DNA of 64,000 nucleotides from Mesoflavibacter sp. (lineage in GTDB: Bacteria > Pseudomonadota > Alphaproteobacteria > UBA8366 > Aestuariispiraceae): positions 2,556,501 to 2,620,500 of the forward strand of contig CP051228.1 of assembly GCA_017792345.1 (NCBI GenBank), given 5' to 3'. Below the pieces are notes generated by a model. It saw only the letters and a list, made by a program, of their open reading frames with translations, made no database searches and was not told where the DNA came from. This document shows positions 19,175-28,534 of the stretch, in pieces; positions within the stretch are counted from its first letter, which is position 1; each line of letters begins with the position of its first letter. The translations under genes were made by a program, and so were the position numbers.

Positions 19175-20658
19175 CGCGGCTCCTCCAGCAGACGCAGGAT
19201 CAGTTCGGTCTCCCGTCCGCGGCGGTCCCGGCGCAGGATCGGGTCGAGAACGGTGATTTTCCCAAAAGCCTGCTCGTAGGGCGCGGCGTCATGGGGGGTC
19301 GCCAACAGGACCCGCCCGCCGTCGCGCTGCGGATCGTAGAGCCAGGCCATCTCATAGTGATGGTCGATCTTCGAATCGTGGTTCCAGGCTCGGATCGTGA
19401 CATCGCTGTCGCGCAGGGCATAGGCCAGACTGGCCATCATCAGACGATTGTCCATCAGAAGGACCGTCACATCCTGATCCGCCATTCGGTCGCGCACCGC
19501 GTCGGCGGTTTCCGTCCAGCCATCCAATTCGCCCAGCTTCTTGGCCAGTCCGCGCGGCGCGAAATCGGGGTTCAGGACCACCAGGTAGAACCCGGCCGCG
19601 GCCATGAGGTGAAGTAGGGTCGATCCCAGCAACAGGCGGCGGCGCAGCGTGCTTTGCAGCAGCGCCGCCGTGACCAGGATCGTCGCGGCCGGATAGGCCG
19701 TCGCCGCCCAATTGGCGTTGGCCCTCGATAACAAGGCTTGGATTGAGATCGTCACCAGGACCGGCAGACAGAAAGACAGCAGCAGACGCGCGGGAGCCGA
19801 TAACCGTGCCGACATTTTGCGCGTTACCGGAATGGAAAGCAGCAGCGCGCCGAACAGGACCGGCCCGAAGACGCCGAATTGGGCGCCGAGAAACTCCAGC
19901 ATTTCGCCGGGATGCAGGACGATGCCCTGCCAATGGGCATTATCCGCCGTGTGACCGACCGTCGCCCAGCCGTTGGCAGCATTCCAGGCCACATTGGGCA
20001 GGATCATGGCCGCGCCCAGTGCGAAGCCGCCTGCCAGGTACGGCCATCCTGACTTTAAGGCGCGGCGCGCATCCGCGCAAAGCAGCCAATGGACAATGGC
20101 GCAGAGCAGGAAATAGGCCATGGCGTATTTGGCGTTCAGGCCCAGGCCGAAGGCCAAGGCTAGAACGGCGGCGGCGCGCCAGTCCGGCCGGGTCAGAACG
20201 CGGTGATAGGCCCAGAGCGCCGCCGACCAAAACAGCAGCAGCACCGCGTCGGTCGACATGATCAGGGAGGAGTAGGAGACGGCCGGAATCGTCAGCCAGA
20301 CGATCCCCGTCCACAGGGCGACCCGCCGGTCGAACAGGCTTTGCGCCAGCGCGGTCAGAACGAAGGCCGTTCCGATATGCAACAGGGCGGCCGGCGCCCG
20401 GACGCACCAGGCCGCGTCCCCGCAAACACTCGTCGCGGCGCCGATGACCCAGGCGATCATCGGCGGTTTGGAATAGTACCCGAAGGCGAAGTCGCGCGAC
20501 CAGGTCCAGTACTGCGCCTCGTCGCCGTGCAGCGACAGGTCGGTCAGCAACAGGACGCTGTATCGCACGGCCAGCAGGGCGGCTGCTACGGCGAACAGGA
20601 TCGTCCAGACCGGCCGGTCTTCGCTGGGGGGATGGTCCCCGGCGGCTTGTTCGCGCAT
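19171..20658 (-). CDS. Family 39 (ArnT/PMT-like) membrane glycosyltransferase
   Basis: A 495-residue polytopic protein. The first periplasmic loop has LSLHGDEAQYWTWS, with the conserved D-E pair of GT39 enzymes, followed by YYSKPPMIAW. Around ten hydrophobic segments and a soluble C-terminal domain follow. It would move a sugar from a polyprenyl-phosphate donor to lipid A or a protein in the periplasm. The donor could be made by the GT2 enzyme at 17227 (inference). ATG 20658 follows GAGAGG; a longer reading to 20757 is unsupported. Confidence 0.85.
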   Translation of the reverse strand: MREQAAGDHPPSEDRPVWTILFAVAAALLAVRYSVLLLTDLSLHGDEAQYWTWSRDFAFGYYSKPPMIAWVIGAATSVCGDAAWCVRAPAALLHIGTAFVLTALAQSLFDRRVALWTGIVWLTIPAVSYSSLIMSTDAVLLLFWSAALWAYHRVLTRPDWRAAAVLALAFGLGLNAKYAMAYFLLCAIVHWLLCADARRALKSGWPYLAGGFALGAAMILPNVAWNAANGWATVGHTADNAHWQGIVLHPGEMLEFLGAQFGVFGPVLFGALLLSIPVTRKMSARLSAPARLLLSFCLPVLVTISIQALLSRANANWAATAYPAATILVTAALLQSTLRRRLLLGSTLLHLMAAAGFYLVVLNPDFAPRGLAKKLGELDGWTETADAVRDRMADQDVTVLLMDNRLMMASLAYALRDSDVTIRAWNHDSKIDHHYEMAWLYDPQRDGGRVLLATPHDAAPYEQAFGKITVLDPILRRDRRGRETELILRLLEEPR

Positions 20659-20798
20659 GTTGCCTCTCACAGGGGACGGGTCGCCACTCGGTGCCAAGGG
20701 GCGTACACCATTCGGCGCTCTCGTCCAAGTTCCGCATTGCCTCACCCGCGCGTACATCGCAATTTCGAAGTGTCCGGGAACCTCCTATAGTGCCGCCC

Positions 20799-21488
20799 AT
20801 GACCGAAGAAACGCATATCCTTGTTGTCGACGACGATGCCAGGCTGCGCAGCCTGCTGCGGGACTATCTGACCAAGGAAGGCTTTCGCATCACGCTTGCG
20901 GAAGACTCGGCCGACGCACGCCGAAAGATGGGTGCCTTTACCTTCGATCTGATGATCCTGGATGTCATGATGCCGGGCGAAAGCGGCCTCGACCTCGCCA
21001 AATCCGTGCGTGGCGATACCGGCGTTCCGATTCTGATGCTGACCGCCATGGGAGAGACCGGGGATCGGATTCTGGGCCTTGAGGCCGGCGCCGATGATTA
21101 CCTGCCGAAGCCGTTCGAACCGCGGGAGTTGATCCTGCGCATTCAGTCGATTTTGCGCCGTATCCCATCGGCGGAGGAACCGGCACGTTCCTCGGTCGTC
21201 CGGCTGGGCGGGCTGCTGTTCGATCTCGGGCGGGAATTGCTGTTGCGGGGCGACAGCCCGATCAAGCTGACCACGACGGAAACAGCCCTGATGAAGGTTC
21301 TGGCGGCCGAGCCGGGCCGGATCATGTCGCGTGAGGAACTGACCCATATCCTGCAAATCGACGGTGGCGACCGGGCGGTGGATGTGCAGGTCACCCGGCT
21401 GCGCCGCAAGGTCGAACCGGATCCCAAGATTCCGCGCTATCTTCAGACGGTACGCGGCCGTGGCTATGTCCTGAGGCCCGACGGATGA
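20799..21488 (+). CDS. OmpR-family response regulator
   Basis: A 229-residue protein. The receiver domain has D11-D13, phospho-acceptor D55 (MILDVMMPGESG) and K in LPKPFEP. A winged-helix output domain with VTRLRRKVEPDP and VRGRGYVL follows. It resembles PetR of photosynthetic alphaproteobacteria, and a PetP-like MarR gene lies 5 kb away. It is coupled to the kinase gene by a 4 bp overlap. Confidence 0.92.
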   Translation: MTEETHILVVDDDARLRSLLRDYLTKEGFRITLAEDSADARRKMGAFTFDLMILDVMMPGESGLDLAKSVRGDTGVPILMLTAMGETGDRILGLEAGADDYLPKPFEPRELILRIQSILRRIPSAEEPARSSVVRLGGLLFDLGRELLLRGDSPIKLTTTETALMKVLAAEPGRIMSREELTHILQIDGGDRAVDVQVTRLRRKVEPDPKIPRYLQTVRGRGYVLRPDG

Positions 21489-22837
21489 GTGCCGCGCCGG
21501 GGCAGATCGGCTCTGCCGCCAGATCGGTGAGACTGGCCATCAAGAGCGTGCTGCCGAAGCGCCTGTTCGGCCGGGCGCTGATGATCATCGTCATTCCGTT
21601 GATCCTGCTGCAGGTGGTTTCCGCCTGGATCTTCTATGACCGGCATTGGGATACGGTCACTTGGCGCCTGTCGGTCAGTGTGACCGGCGACATCGCCAAT
21701 GTCATTGAACAGTTGCGCCGCGATCCGGACGCCCGCGAAGAAATTTTTCGGGCGGTGCGGCGGAACCAGGAATTGGATCTCGCGCTCTATCCGGGCGAAA
21801 TCCTGCCCAATCAGCAGAACGAACTGTCCGGTCTGCTGGAAACCCTGCTTGCCGCCGCGATGGAGGAACGCGTTCGTCGCCCCTTCGTCATCGACAGCGA
21901 ATCCCGCGACGAATTGGTCATCATCCATGTCCAGTTGAAGGATGCCGTCCTGACGACGGCCGTCCCGCGCAGCCGGTTGTTCAGTTCCACCACCTATATC
22001 TTCATTCTGTGGATGGTCGGTACATCGCTGGTCCTGTTCGCCGTGGCGTCGATTTTCATGCGTAATCAAGTCCGCCCGATCCGGCGATTGGCCCGGGCGG
22101 TTGAGAGCTTCGGGAAGGGTCGGGAGCCGGAAGAGGATTTCAAGCCGGAAGGCGCGCTGGAAATCCGGCAGGCGGCCGGAGCATTCAACCTGATGTCGGA
22201 GCGGATCCGCCGGCAGGTCCGGCAGCGCACGGACATGCTGTCCGGCGTCAGCCACGATCTGCGGACGCCCCTGACACGGATGAAGCTGCAGATCGCCATG
22301 CTGGGGGAAACGCCGGAAACGCAGGAACTTTCCGCCAATGTCTCCGAAATGGAGAAGATGATTCAGGATTATCTGACTTTTGCGCGGGGAGAAGGCGGCG
22401 AGAAATCCGTCGAATGCGATTTGGGCCAGATCATAAGCGACCTGGGGGCGAAGTGGCAGGCTGGCGGCATCGCGCTGGACTGCCATGTCGAAGGCAAGAT
22501 CGTTTCCTGGTTGAAGCCGAACGCGTTACGGCGCTGCGTGGACAATTTGATCGCCAACGCATCGCGCTATGGGACTCAGGTCTGGCTACATGCCGGACGG
22601 CGCGGCCAGGCGATTGAGGTGCTGGTCGACGATAACGGTCCCGGTATCCCGGAGGAAGAGCGCGAGGATGCTTTCCGGCCGTTCTATCGCCTCGACCGGT
22701 CGCGGAACCCGTCGACCGGCGGGACGGGGCTGGGCCTGTCGATCAGCCGCGACGTCGCCCGCACCCATGGCGGCGACATATTTCTGGAAGATTCGCCGCA
22801 TGGCGGTCTGCGTGCCCGGGTGCGGTTGCCGATCTGA
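21485..22837 (+). CDS. EnvZ-like sensor histidine kinase
   Basis: A 450-residue kinase. TM1 covers about 31-51, a periplasmic domain 52-167, TM2 168-190 and HAMP about 190-240. The HisKA domain has H257 in SGVSHDLRTPLTRMK. The HATPase_c domain has DNGPGIP and GGTGLGLSI. It phosphorylates the response regulator encoded just upstream. The stimulus is unknown; EnvZ homologues sense envelope or osmotic cues. Confidence 0.92.
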   Translation: MSAAPGQIGSAARSVRLAIKSVLPKRLFGRALMIIVIPLILLQVVSAWIFYDRHWDTVTWRLSVSVTGDIANVIEQLRRDPDAREEIFRAVRRNQELDLALYPGEILPNQQNELSGLLETLLAAAMEERVRRPFVIDSESRDELVIIHVQLKDAVLTTAVPRSRLFSSTTYIFILWMVGTSLVLFAVASIFMRNQVRPIRRLARAVESFGKGREPEEDFKPEGALEIRQAAGAFNLMSERIRRQVRQRTDMLSGVSHDLRTPLTRMKLQIAMLGETPETQELSANVSEMEKMIQDYLTFARGEGGEKSVECDLGQIISDLGAKWQAGGIALDCHVEGKIVSWLKPNALRRCVDNLIANASRYGTQVWLHAGRRGQAIEVLVDDNGPGIPEEEREDAFRPFYRLDRSRNPSTGGTGLGLSISRDVARTHGGDIFLEDSPHGGLRARVRLPI

Positions 22838-22852
22838 CGGCGGGGCTCCGGG

Positions 22853-23818
22853 TCAGGATGCCGTGCGCTGCTTGTAGTTCGATACGGCGGACGAGATCTG
22901 ACCGGCGATGTCGATGGCCGACAGGTCCGGATTGAATGCCGCCAGAATGGCCTCCGACATCGGCTTCAGCAGGTCGACATCCTTGCTTTCGGGATGCGTG
23001 ATGCTGTCGGCGATGGACGACGCGACACGGATCATCGCGTTGCACAGGCTCGTGACATGCTGATAGTCGGTGCCCTTCATCCGGTTGCCGGTGTCGCGCG
23101 ACACGGCGATCAACCGGTCGACGGTCTTGATCCGCTCGTCCGTGACATCGAATTTCTTCAGTTCGGGCAGCAGCAGATTGACCAGAAACCCGATCTGGAA
23201 AGCGTTTCGTTTCAGGCGCTGGTCGTTGATGTCCCCCTGCGCCTCGCGGATCGCGTTTTCGATCGCGGTCCGGTCGATCGGCTCGCCCCGCACCTTCGAC
23301 CGCAGCGTATTGGGCACTTGGATGGTTGGAATCTCCGACCCTCGGCCAACATCCTTGCGCCGGTCCGGTCCGATATAATCGCTGGTCACGACAAAGGGTT
23401 TCCGGTTGTTGACCAGGACCTTGATGCGCTCGAACACCTGCGTTGGGCTAAGCGGCTTCACAAGAAGATCGTCCGTGCCCGACGAGGCCACACGCTTGAC
23501 CTGTTCGCGGGTCGGTTCCCAGATCGTCACGATCACCGGAACGAAAGGGTTCCGACCGAGGCGGTTGTACCGCATCTCCGTGATGATCTGGTCCGCCTCG
23601 CGTTCGTCCATCTCGGAATCCATGACGACCAGATCGGGATCGTTCTTCACGATCGCCTCGCGCAGCAAGGCAATCCGGTCGAAATCATAGACGTTCTGAT
23701 AGCCTTCGCGGTTCAGGGCGGCGCGAATGGCGTGGCGCAATTGTGCTTCCGGTTCGCCGAATACGATCCGGACGTCACGGCTTTTGTCCGAACTGGGCTT
23801 GTCATACTGGAAGCTCAT
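22853..23818 (-). CDS. Receiver-domain protein with uncharacterised C-terminal half
   Basis: A 321-residue protein. Residues about 15-135 form a CheY-like receiver. The acceptor site is in LVVMDSEMD, a Lys is in LLVKPLSP, and the usual acidic pair appears as GEPE. The linker has TSDYIGPDRRKD, a motif I have seen after receivers in Rhodospirillales. The C-terminal ~160 residues are helical and match no output domain I know. ATG 23818 (MSFQYDKP) is preferred to an upstream reading with mixed composition. No kinase is adjacent on the same strand. Confidence 0.7.
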   Translation of the reverse strand: MSFQYDKPSSDKSRDVRIVFGEPEAQLRHAIRAALNREGYQNVYDFDRIALLREAIVKNDPDLVVMDSEMDEREADQIITEMRYNRLGRNPFVPVIVTIWEPTREQVKRVASSGTDDLLVKPLSPTQVFERIKVLVNNRKPFVVTSDYIGPDRRKDVGRGSEIPTIQVPNTLRSKVRGEPIDRTAIENAIREAQGDINDQRLKRNAFQIGFLVNLLLPELKKFDVTDERIKTVDRLIAVSRDTGNRMKGTDYQHVTSLCNAMIRVASSIADSITHPESKDVDLLKPMSEAILAAFNPDLSAIDIAGQISSAVSNYKQRTAS

Positions 23819-23949
23819 AATGATTTCTTTATCGCACTGTTTGCATTTGGAGGCAATTGGCCGGGATCGTCGCACCGCAATGGCTTTGACCCGGCCCAAA
23901 GCTCCAAACTTCGGTGGACCGATCTGGGGCGCCGGGGCATAGTCCGGCC

Positions 23950-25737
23950 ATGAAAATCATCGGTAAGATCATCCTCTGGGCGTTCGCCATTTTGGGCGGG
24001 CTGAGCTTCCTCTTCATCGCGGCGGTTGCGGCCTTTACGGCCAGTCAGCGGGACAAGGCCCCGCCGATGCCGGACAGCGCTGTCCTGAGCCTGGATTGGA
24101 ACGAGCCGCTGGAAGAGCGCTATGTGACGGCGCCGTTGTTCAAGCCCGTTCAGCCCGCCACGGTTCTGGATACGTTGACCGCGCTGGAACGGGCCGCCGC
24201 CGCGCCGCAAGTCAAGGCGCTGGTCGTGCAACTGGGCGCCGAACCGATGGATTTTGCCCGGGCGCAGGAACTGGCGGACGCAGTGCGCGCGTTCCGGGAG
24301 TCCGGGAAGCCGGCCTATGCCTATGCCGACGATCTGGCCGCCTTCGGGGATGCGACGCCCGAAGTCATGCTGGCCGCAGCTTTCGATAAGGTTTGGATGG
24401 CGCCGTCCGGGATTGTCGGGCTGACCGGGGTCGCCTTGGAAGTGCCCTATTTCGCGGAAGGTTTGGGCGAACTGGGTGTCACGGCGGAGTTCGAGCAGCG
24501 TCATGAATTCAAGGGCGGCGCGGATCCGTTTACCGAGGAGAGGATGCCTCTTCCGGTGCGTCGCTCGCTCGGCGCCCTGGCGCAGGGGCTGCTGGATCAG
24601 GCGGTTTCGACGATTGCTGCCGGTCGCGATCTGGAGCCGGCCGCCGTTCGTGCCCTGGTGGATCAAGGGCCGCTTCTGGGGGATGAAGCCGTGGCTGCGG
24701 GCCTGATCGACGGGCTGTTGTACCGCGATCAGTTCGAATCCGAGGTGGAGAAGGAATTTGGCGACGACGCACAATGGATCGACGCGCCGTTTCTGCTTGC
24801 CGCCAGCAAGGAAGACAGCGATGGGATGACCGAACCGGCCGCCAAAGTGGCGGTGCTGTACGGCATCGGACCGATTGGCGTCGGCGATTCCGACGGGCCC
24901 TTTGCGGGTCCGGGATTCGACACTGAAACGCTGATCGATACCCTGCAGGGTATCGTGGAAGACGGCGGGTATGACGCCGTGCTGCTGCGTGTCGACAGTC
25001 CCGGCGGCGCCTATGGTCCGTCCGACGCTGTCTGGCATACGGTCGGCCGGGTGAGGGAGGCAGGCATTCCCGTTGTCGTCTCCATGGGCGGCACGGCCGC
25101 CAGCGGCGGGTATTTCGTGTCGGTCGCGTCCGATCGGATCGTCGCGCAGCCAGGCACGATTACGGGTTCCGTCGGGGTTTATGGCGGCAAGTTCGATGCC
25201 AGCCGCCTGTGGGAAGACCTCGGCGTGCGCTGGGATCGTGTCGCGGCGGGTGAGAATGCCGGCATGTGGAGCATCAATCGCGGGTTCGACCGTGAGGAGC
25301 GCGCCCGTTTCGCGCGGGCAATCGATTTCGTCTATGCCGATTTCACGACCAAGGTGGCCCAGGGCCGGGGCTTCGACGCCGCCACGTTGGACCAAGTGGC
25401 ACGCGGCCGCATCTTCACGGGTCAGGATGCGTTGGATGTCGGGTTGGTCGATCGGCTGGGCGGCTATCCGGCGGCGCTGGCGGAACTTCGCGACCTGATG
25501 CAGATCGCGCCGGAGGACGATATCGAGCTGGAAGTCCTACCCAAGCCAAAAGCACCCTGGCAGGCGTTGCTTGATGCCGCGCAATCCGGGGATTTCACGC
25601 TGGGTGCGGCGACCCTGGTGGCCGATGCGGTCGAGGGTCGTATCGTCACGCGCCTGGAAAGCGCGCTCGGCGATCTGGACCGGATCGCCGCGCCGCAGGG
25701 CCTTGTCTCGGCCCCACCGGTGCGCTTGGCGCGTTAG
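23950..25737 (+). CDS. sppA: Signal peptide peptidase SppA, 67K type
   Basis: A 595-residue protein with one N-terminal membrane anchor (about 4-30) and two tandem S49 domains. The candidate general base is K188 in HEFKGGADPF and the nucleophile is S385 in GTAASGGYFVS. Both match the Ser-Lys dyad split between the halves in E. coli SppA. It degrades cleaved signal peptides in the inner membrane. ATG 23950 starts MKIIGKIILW. It diverges from the receiver gene across ~130 bp. Confidence 0.93.
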   Translation: MKIIGKIILWAFAILGGLSFLFIAAVAAFTASQRDKAPPMPDSAVLSLDWNEPLEERYVTAPLFKPVQPATVLDTLTALERAAAAPQVKALVVQLGAEPMDFARAQELADAVRAFRESGKPAYAYADDLAAFGDATPEVMLAAAFDKVWMAPSGIVGLTGVALEVPYFAEGLGELGVTAEFEQRHEFKGGADPFTEERMPLPVRRSLGALAQGLLDQAVSTIAAGRDLEPAAVRALVDQGPLLGDEAVAAGLIDGLLYRDQFESEVEKEFGDDAQWIDAPFLLAASKEDSDGMTEPAAKVAVLYGIGPIGVGDSDGPFAGPGFDTETLIDTLQGIVEDGGYDAVLLRVDSPGGAYGPSDAVWHTVGRVREAGIPVVVSMGGTAASGGYFVSVASDRIVAQPGTITGSVGVYGGKFDASRLWEDLGVRWDRVAAGENAGMWSINRGFDREERARFARAIDFVYADFTTKVAQGRGFDAATLDQVARGRIFTGQDALDVGLVDRLGGYPAALAELRDLMQIAPEDDIELEVLPKPKAPWQALLDAAQSGDFTLGAATLVADAVEGRIVTRLESALGDLDRIAAPQGLVSAPPVRLAR

Positions 25738-25747
25738 GGCGGGCCCG

Positions 25748-26536
25748 TCAGGTCGGCTTTACACCGTATAGATGGCAGGGGCGCAGTGCGCCCTCCGCCA
25801 CGGCCTGTTTGCGGATTTCGAAGCTTTGATGGCGCTGGATCGCGGCTTCCATGCCGATGGTCGCTTCCAGCTGCTGGAAGCCCGGCCCGGTAACCTGCAG
25901 TTCCTCTTTCCGCAATTCACCGGCATACCATTCGTTCCGGTCGCGGACGCGCACATCCTGAAAGCCTGCTTCCTCCAACGCGCGTTCGGTCATGCCGGGC
26001 GTCGCGAAATCGGCTGTCAGGCCGGTCTTCCGTCCCCATTCCTCCAGGATTGCCGGGACCGGTCCGTCCTCCGGCCCGCCGCGTAGCCAGTCGCTGGCGA
26101 TCAGCCGGCCGCCGGGGCGCAATACGCGCAGCAAATCGGCATAGAGGGACGCCTTGTCCGGGATGTGCAGCATCGCGTCCTTGCTGAACACCGCATCGAA
26201 ACTATCCGCGTCGAAGGGCAAAGGTCCCGGTTCGACCAGTTGAACGGCGATACGGCTGCCCAGATTTGCCGCCGAGACCCGGTTTGCCGCGTGATCGACC
26301 AGTTGCGGTTCGACATCGATGGCCGTTACATGATCCGCGCCATATTCTTCGACCAGGATCAAATCAATCCCGCCGACGCCGCAGCCGATGTCCAAGACCG
26401 ACATCCCATCCAGGCGTGTCGTCTCCATCATGGCGGCGATTTCAGCCGGCCCACCGGGCGACAGAAAGCCATCGCCCCAGATCGCCTGAAGCGCGGCAAT
26501 GAATTGGTCGGGATAGTGCAGGTCTCGTTCGGTCAT
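25748..26536 (-). CDS. Class I SAM-dependent methyltransferase
   Basis: A 262-residue protein with Rossmann motif I VLDIGCGVGGIDL, followed by AIDVEPQLV and SFDAVFSKDAMLHIPDK. The last is close to phosphoethanolamine and sarcosine/dimethylglycine N-methyltransferases. The substrate cannot be fixed from the sequence; a phospholipid head-group or compatible-solute precursor is a reasonable guess. ATG 26536 begins MTERDLHYPDQF. Confidence 0.8.
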   Translation of the reverse strand: MTERDLHYPDQFIAALQAIWGDGFLSPGGPAEIAAMMETTRLDGMSVLDIGCGVGGIDLILVEEYGADHVTAIDVEPQLVDHAANRVSAANLGSRIAVQLVEPGPLPFDADSFDAVFSKDAMLHIPDKASLYADLLRVLRPGGRLIASDWLRGGPEDGPVPAILEEWGRKTGLTADFATPGMTERALEEAGFQDVRVRDRNEWYAGELRKEELQVTGPGFQQLEATIGMEAAIQRHQSFEIRKQAVAEGALRPCHLYGVKPT

Positions 26537-26621
26537 CCGGCGGCCTCGTCTTCCGTCTTTTCGGTCTTCGAAGAAACCTAGCGGATCGGGGCATTCAATC
26601 CAATCACGCGACTGCCGTCGG

Positions 26622-26960
26622 TCAGGCCGTACCGGTCGCGACAAAAAGCGCATAGGTGCCGACACCCGCGGCCAGGCCCGTCGGAACCGATTTGCCACGC
26701 CAATACCATGCCGCCAAACCGACCAGGAAAGCGGTGAAGCGCCAGACCATCGAATCCGGCGCCATATCCCCGCCGGGCATCAACAGGACGCGTGCCATCA
26801 GCCCCGCGACCATGGCGTAGGCGACACAGCCGATCCAGATGAACAGCGGGCTGTCCTGACGCACGCGGGTCTCGACGGCGACTCCCAGGACCCGCCACAT
26901 GAAGGTGCCCAGCGCACCGACCGCGACCGCAATCCAAATTTCGGTGTCGCCCAGGATCAT
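26622..26960 (-). CDS. azlD: AzlD-family branched-chain amino acid exporter subunit
   Basis: A 112-residue protein with about four hydrophobic segments, including TFMWRVLGVAV and FIWIGCVAYAMVAGLMARV. This is the small partner of the AzlCD (BrnFE) exporter of branched-chain amino acids. Its ATG at 26960 overlaps the azlC stop (ATGA), so the two are coupled. Confidence 0.85.
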   Translation of the reverse strand: MILGDTEIWIAVAVGALGTFMWRVLGVAVETRVRQDSPLFIWIGCVAYAMVAGLMARVLLMPGGDMAPDSMVWRFTAFLVGLAAWYWRGKSVPTGLAAGVGTYALFVATGTA

Positions 26961-27694
26961 GCGCCGTCCCCCGAATTCGGGAACAGGCGCGGCGCGCTGA
27001 GGAAGGCCAGGGTTCCGCCCAGCAGACCGGCGGCGATGACCGACCAGTCCCCTAGAACCGGGTAGAATCCGACCCCGACCAGAATGCCGAAAATGACGGA
27101 CAGCCGGTTGACCCATTGGCGGGCCCCGCTGATCAGCAACAGCAGATAGAGCGGGGTCATGAAGATCGTGACCGTCAACACCGCCTGCGGTACGACGCGG
27201 CCCAGCTGGTGCCCGACCAGCGTCCCGATCAGTCCGGCGGCAATCAGCGTTGCCGCGAAGCCCAGATAGTAGGACAGGCGTTGTGGATTGGGGACATGGT
27301 CGCTGCGCGTCATCATCTGCGTCCAGCAGGAAATCGCCATGGTCTGCATCAGCATCACGCGGCCCAGGAAGGGCAGTTTCTTACCGCCCAGAACGGCGGA
27401 AAGGCCTGTCACCGACATGGGCAACATGCGCAGATTGGCCAATGCGACCGCAACGAAAAGGGCCAGAATACCACCGCCACCGGCATGGATTTCGATCAGC
27501 GCGACCTGACCGGCGATGCCCCAGACGAAGGCGGTGATCCCCATGGCGGGCAACAGGGCGATGCCCGCATCCTGCGCCATCGCGCCGAATCCGACCATGG
27601 TCAGGCCAAGCCCCAGGGCCGGGACATTCAGGCAATCCAGCATGCCGCGTAAGGCGGGGCGGGATAGTGGGGGCGGGGCCGTGGCTTCGGTCAC
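26957..27694 (-). CDS. azlC: AzlC-family branched-chain amino acid permease
   Basis: About 245 residues with seven or eight membrane spans. ALRGMLDCLNVPALGLGLTM at the N-terminus and VALANLRMLPMS in the middle are AzlC features. Start GTG 27694 has a weak AAGGT upstream; an in-frame TTG at 27763 would add 23 residues. It lies 3' of a TetR gene on the same strand and may be regulated by it. Confidence 0.8.
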   Translation of the reverse strand: MTEATAPPPLSRPALRGMLDCLNVPALGLGLTMVGFGAMAQDAGIALLPAMGITAFVWGIAGQVALIEIHAGGGGILALFVAVALANLRMLPMSVTGLSAVLGGKKLPFLGRVMLMQTMAISCWTQMMTRSDHVPNPQRLSYYLGFAATLIAAGLIGTLVGHQLGRVVPQAVLTVTIFMTPLYLLLLISGARQWVNRLSVIFGILVGVGFYPVLGDWSVIAAGLLGGTLAFLSAPRLFPNSGDGA

Positions 27695-27807
27695 GGGAGA
27701 GCCGATACCTTGTGGTTTCTCAATCGATTGCCAAAGCTTGGCGCAGCGCGCCGGGGCGTTCAACCTCGGCGATGCTGCAGTGCAGGATCATCACCTGTAA
27801 CCCATGG

Positions 27808-28428
27808 TCAGGTGTCGCGCGCCTTCAACCCGGCCAGATAGGTCTCGATCAGGTCCTGCGCCAGAACCCCGCCCTCCGCCGCCCCGACCGCCGCGATCGT
27901 GCCGGCATGGCCCGCCGTCAGCAGGCCGTGTACCGATAGCCAGAGCAGGCGTGCGGATTGAGCCGTTTCGGCTGTGGCCAGCGGGTTGGGCCGGTGGGCG
28001 AGGGCGGGGGCCAAGGCGATTTCCAGCCGTCCCAGCAGCCGACCGATTCGCTGACGGTACCATTCCGGGGCCAACTGATCGCCCGGCAGGCTGTGTTCGA
28101 TCAACAGCGCCCAAAGCCGCGGTGCGGCATCGACCTGCGCTGCATAGATGTCCAGAAGTGCCGCAAGATCCCGCGCGGGCTCGCCCGACGGGGGTGGGGC
28201 GGCATCCAGCGCCTGTTCGAGCCGCTCCAGCGTCCGGTCATTCAGGGCCAGGATCAGGCCGTCCAGATTGTCGAACAAATTATACAGGGTGCCGGCCGCA
28301 TACCCGATCCGTCCGGCCACGGCACGCGCCGTGATCGCCGGCAGGCCACCGTCCTGGGCCAATGCCTCCGCCGCGTCCAGCGCCATGACGCGCAATTCGT
28401 CCCTGCTGTGATCGGATCGCCGTGCCAC
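27808..28428 (-). CDS. TetR/AcrR family regulator
   Basis: A 206-residue protein. The N-terminal HTH (AITARAVAGRIGYAAGTLYNLF) fits TetR regulators. The C-terminal ligand domain is helical, with WALLIEHSLPGDQLAPEWY. It is followed on the same strand by azlCD, the likely target (inference). The effector is unknown. Confidence 0.85.
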   Translation of the reverse strand: MARRSDHSRDELRVMALDAAEALAQDGGLPAITARAVAGRIGYAAGTLYNLFDNLDGLILALNDRTLERLEQALDAAPPPSGEPARDLAALLDIYAAQVDAAPRLWALLIEHSLPGDQLAPEWYRQRIGRLLGRLEIALAPALAHRPNPLATAETAQSARLLWLSVHGLLTAGHAGTIAAVGAAEGGVLAQDLIETYLAGLKARDT

Positions 28429-28488
28429 GAATGTCCCAAGCCTTGTGCAGATCCAGGCAATTGCGCCACGGATCGTCCGATAAAGAAA

Positions 28489-28510
28489 GAGGGGGGCATG
28501 CGCCCCCCTC
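28489..28510 (-). terminator. Rho-independent terminator of the suc operon
   Basis: Nine-bp arms GAGGGGGGC/GCCCCCCTC surround a 4 nt loop. On the minus strand the stem is followed by TTTCTTTAT. It lies 25 bp after the sucB stop and separates the suc operon from the TetR gene. Confidence 0.85.
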
Positions 28511-28534
28511 GTAACATTACTGTCCGGCCGCCGA

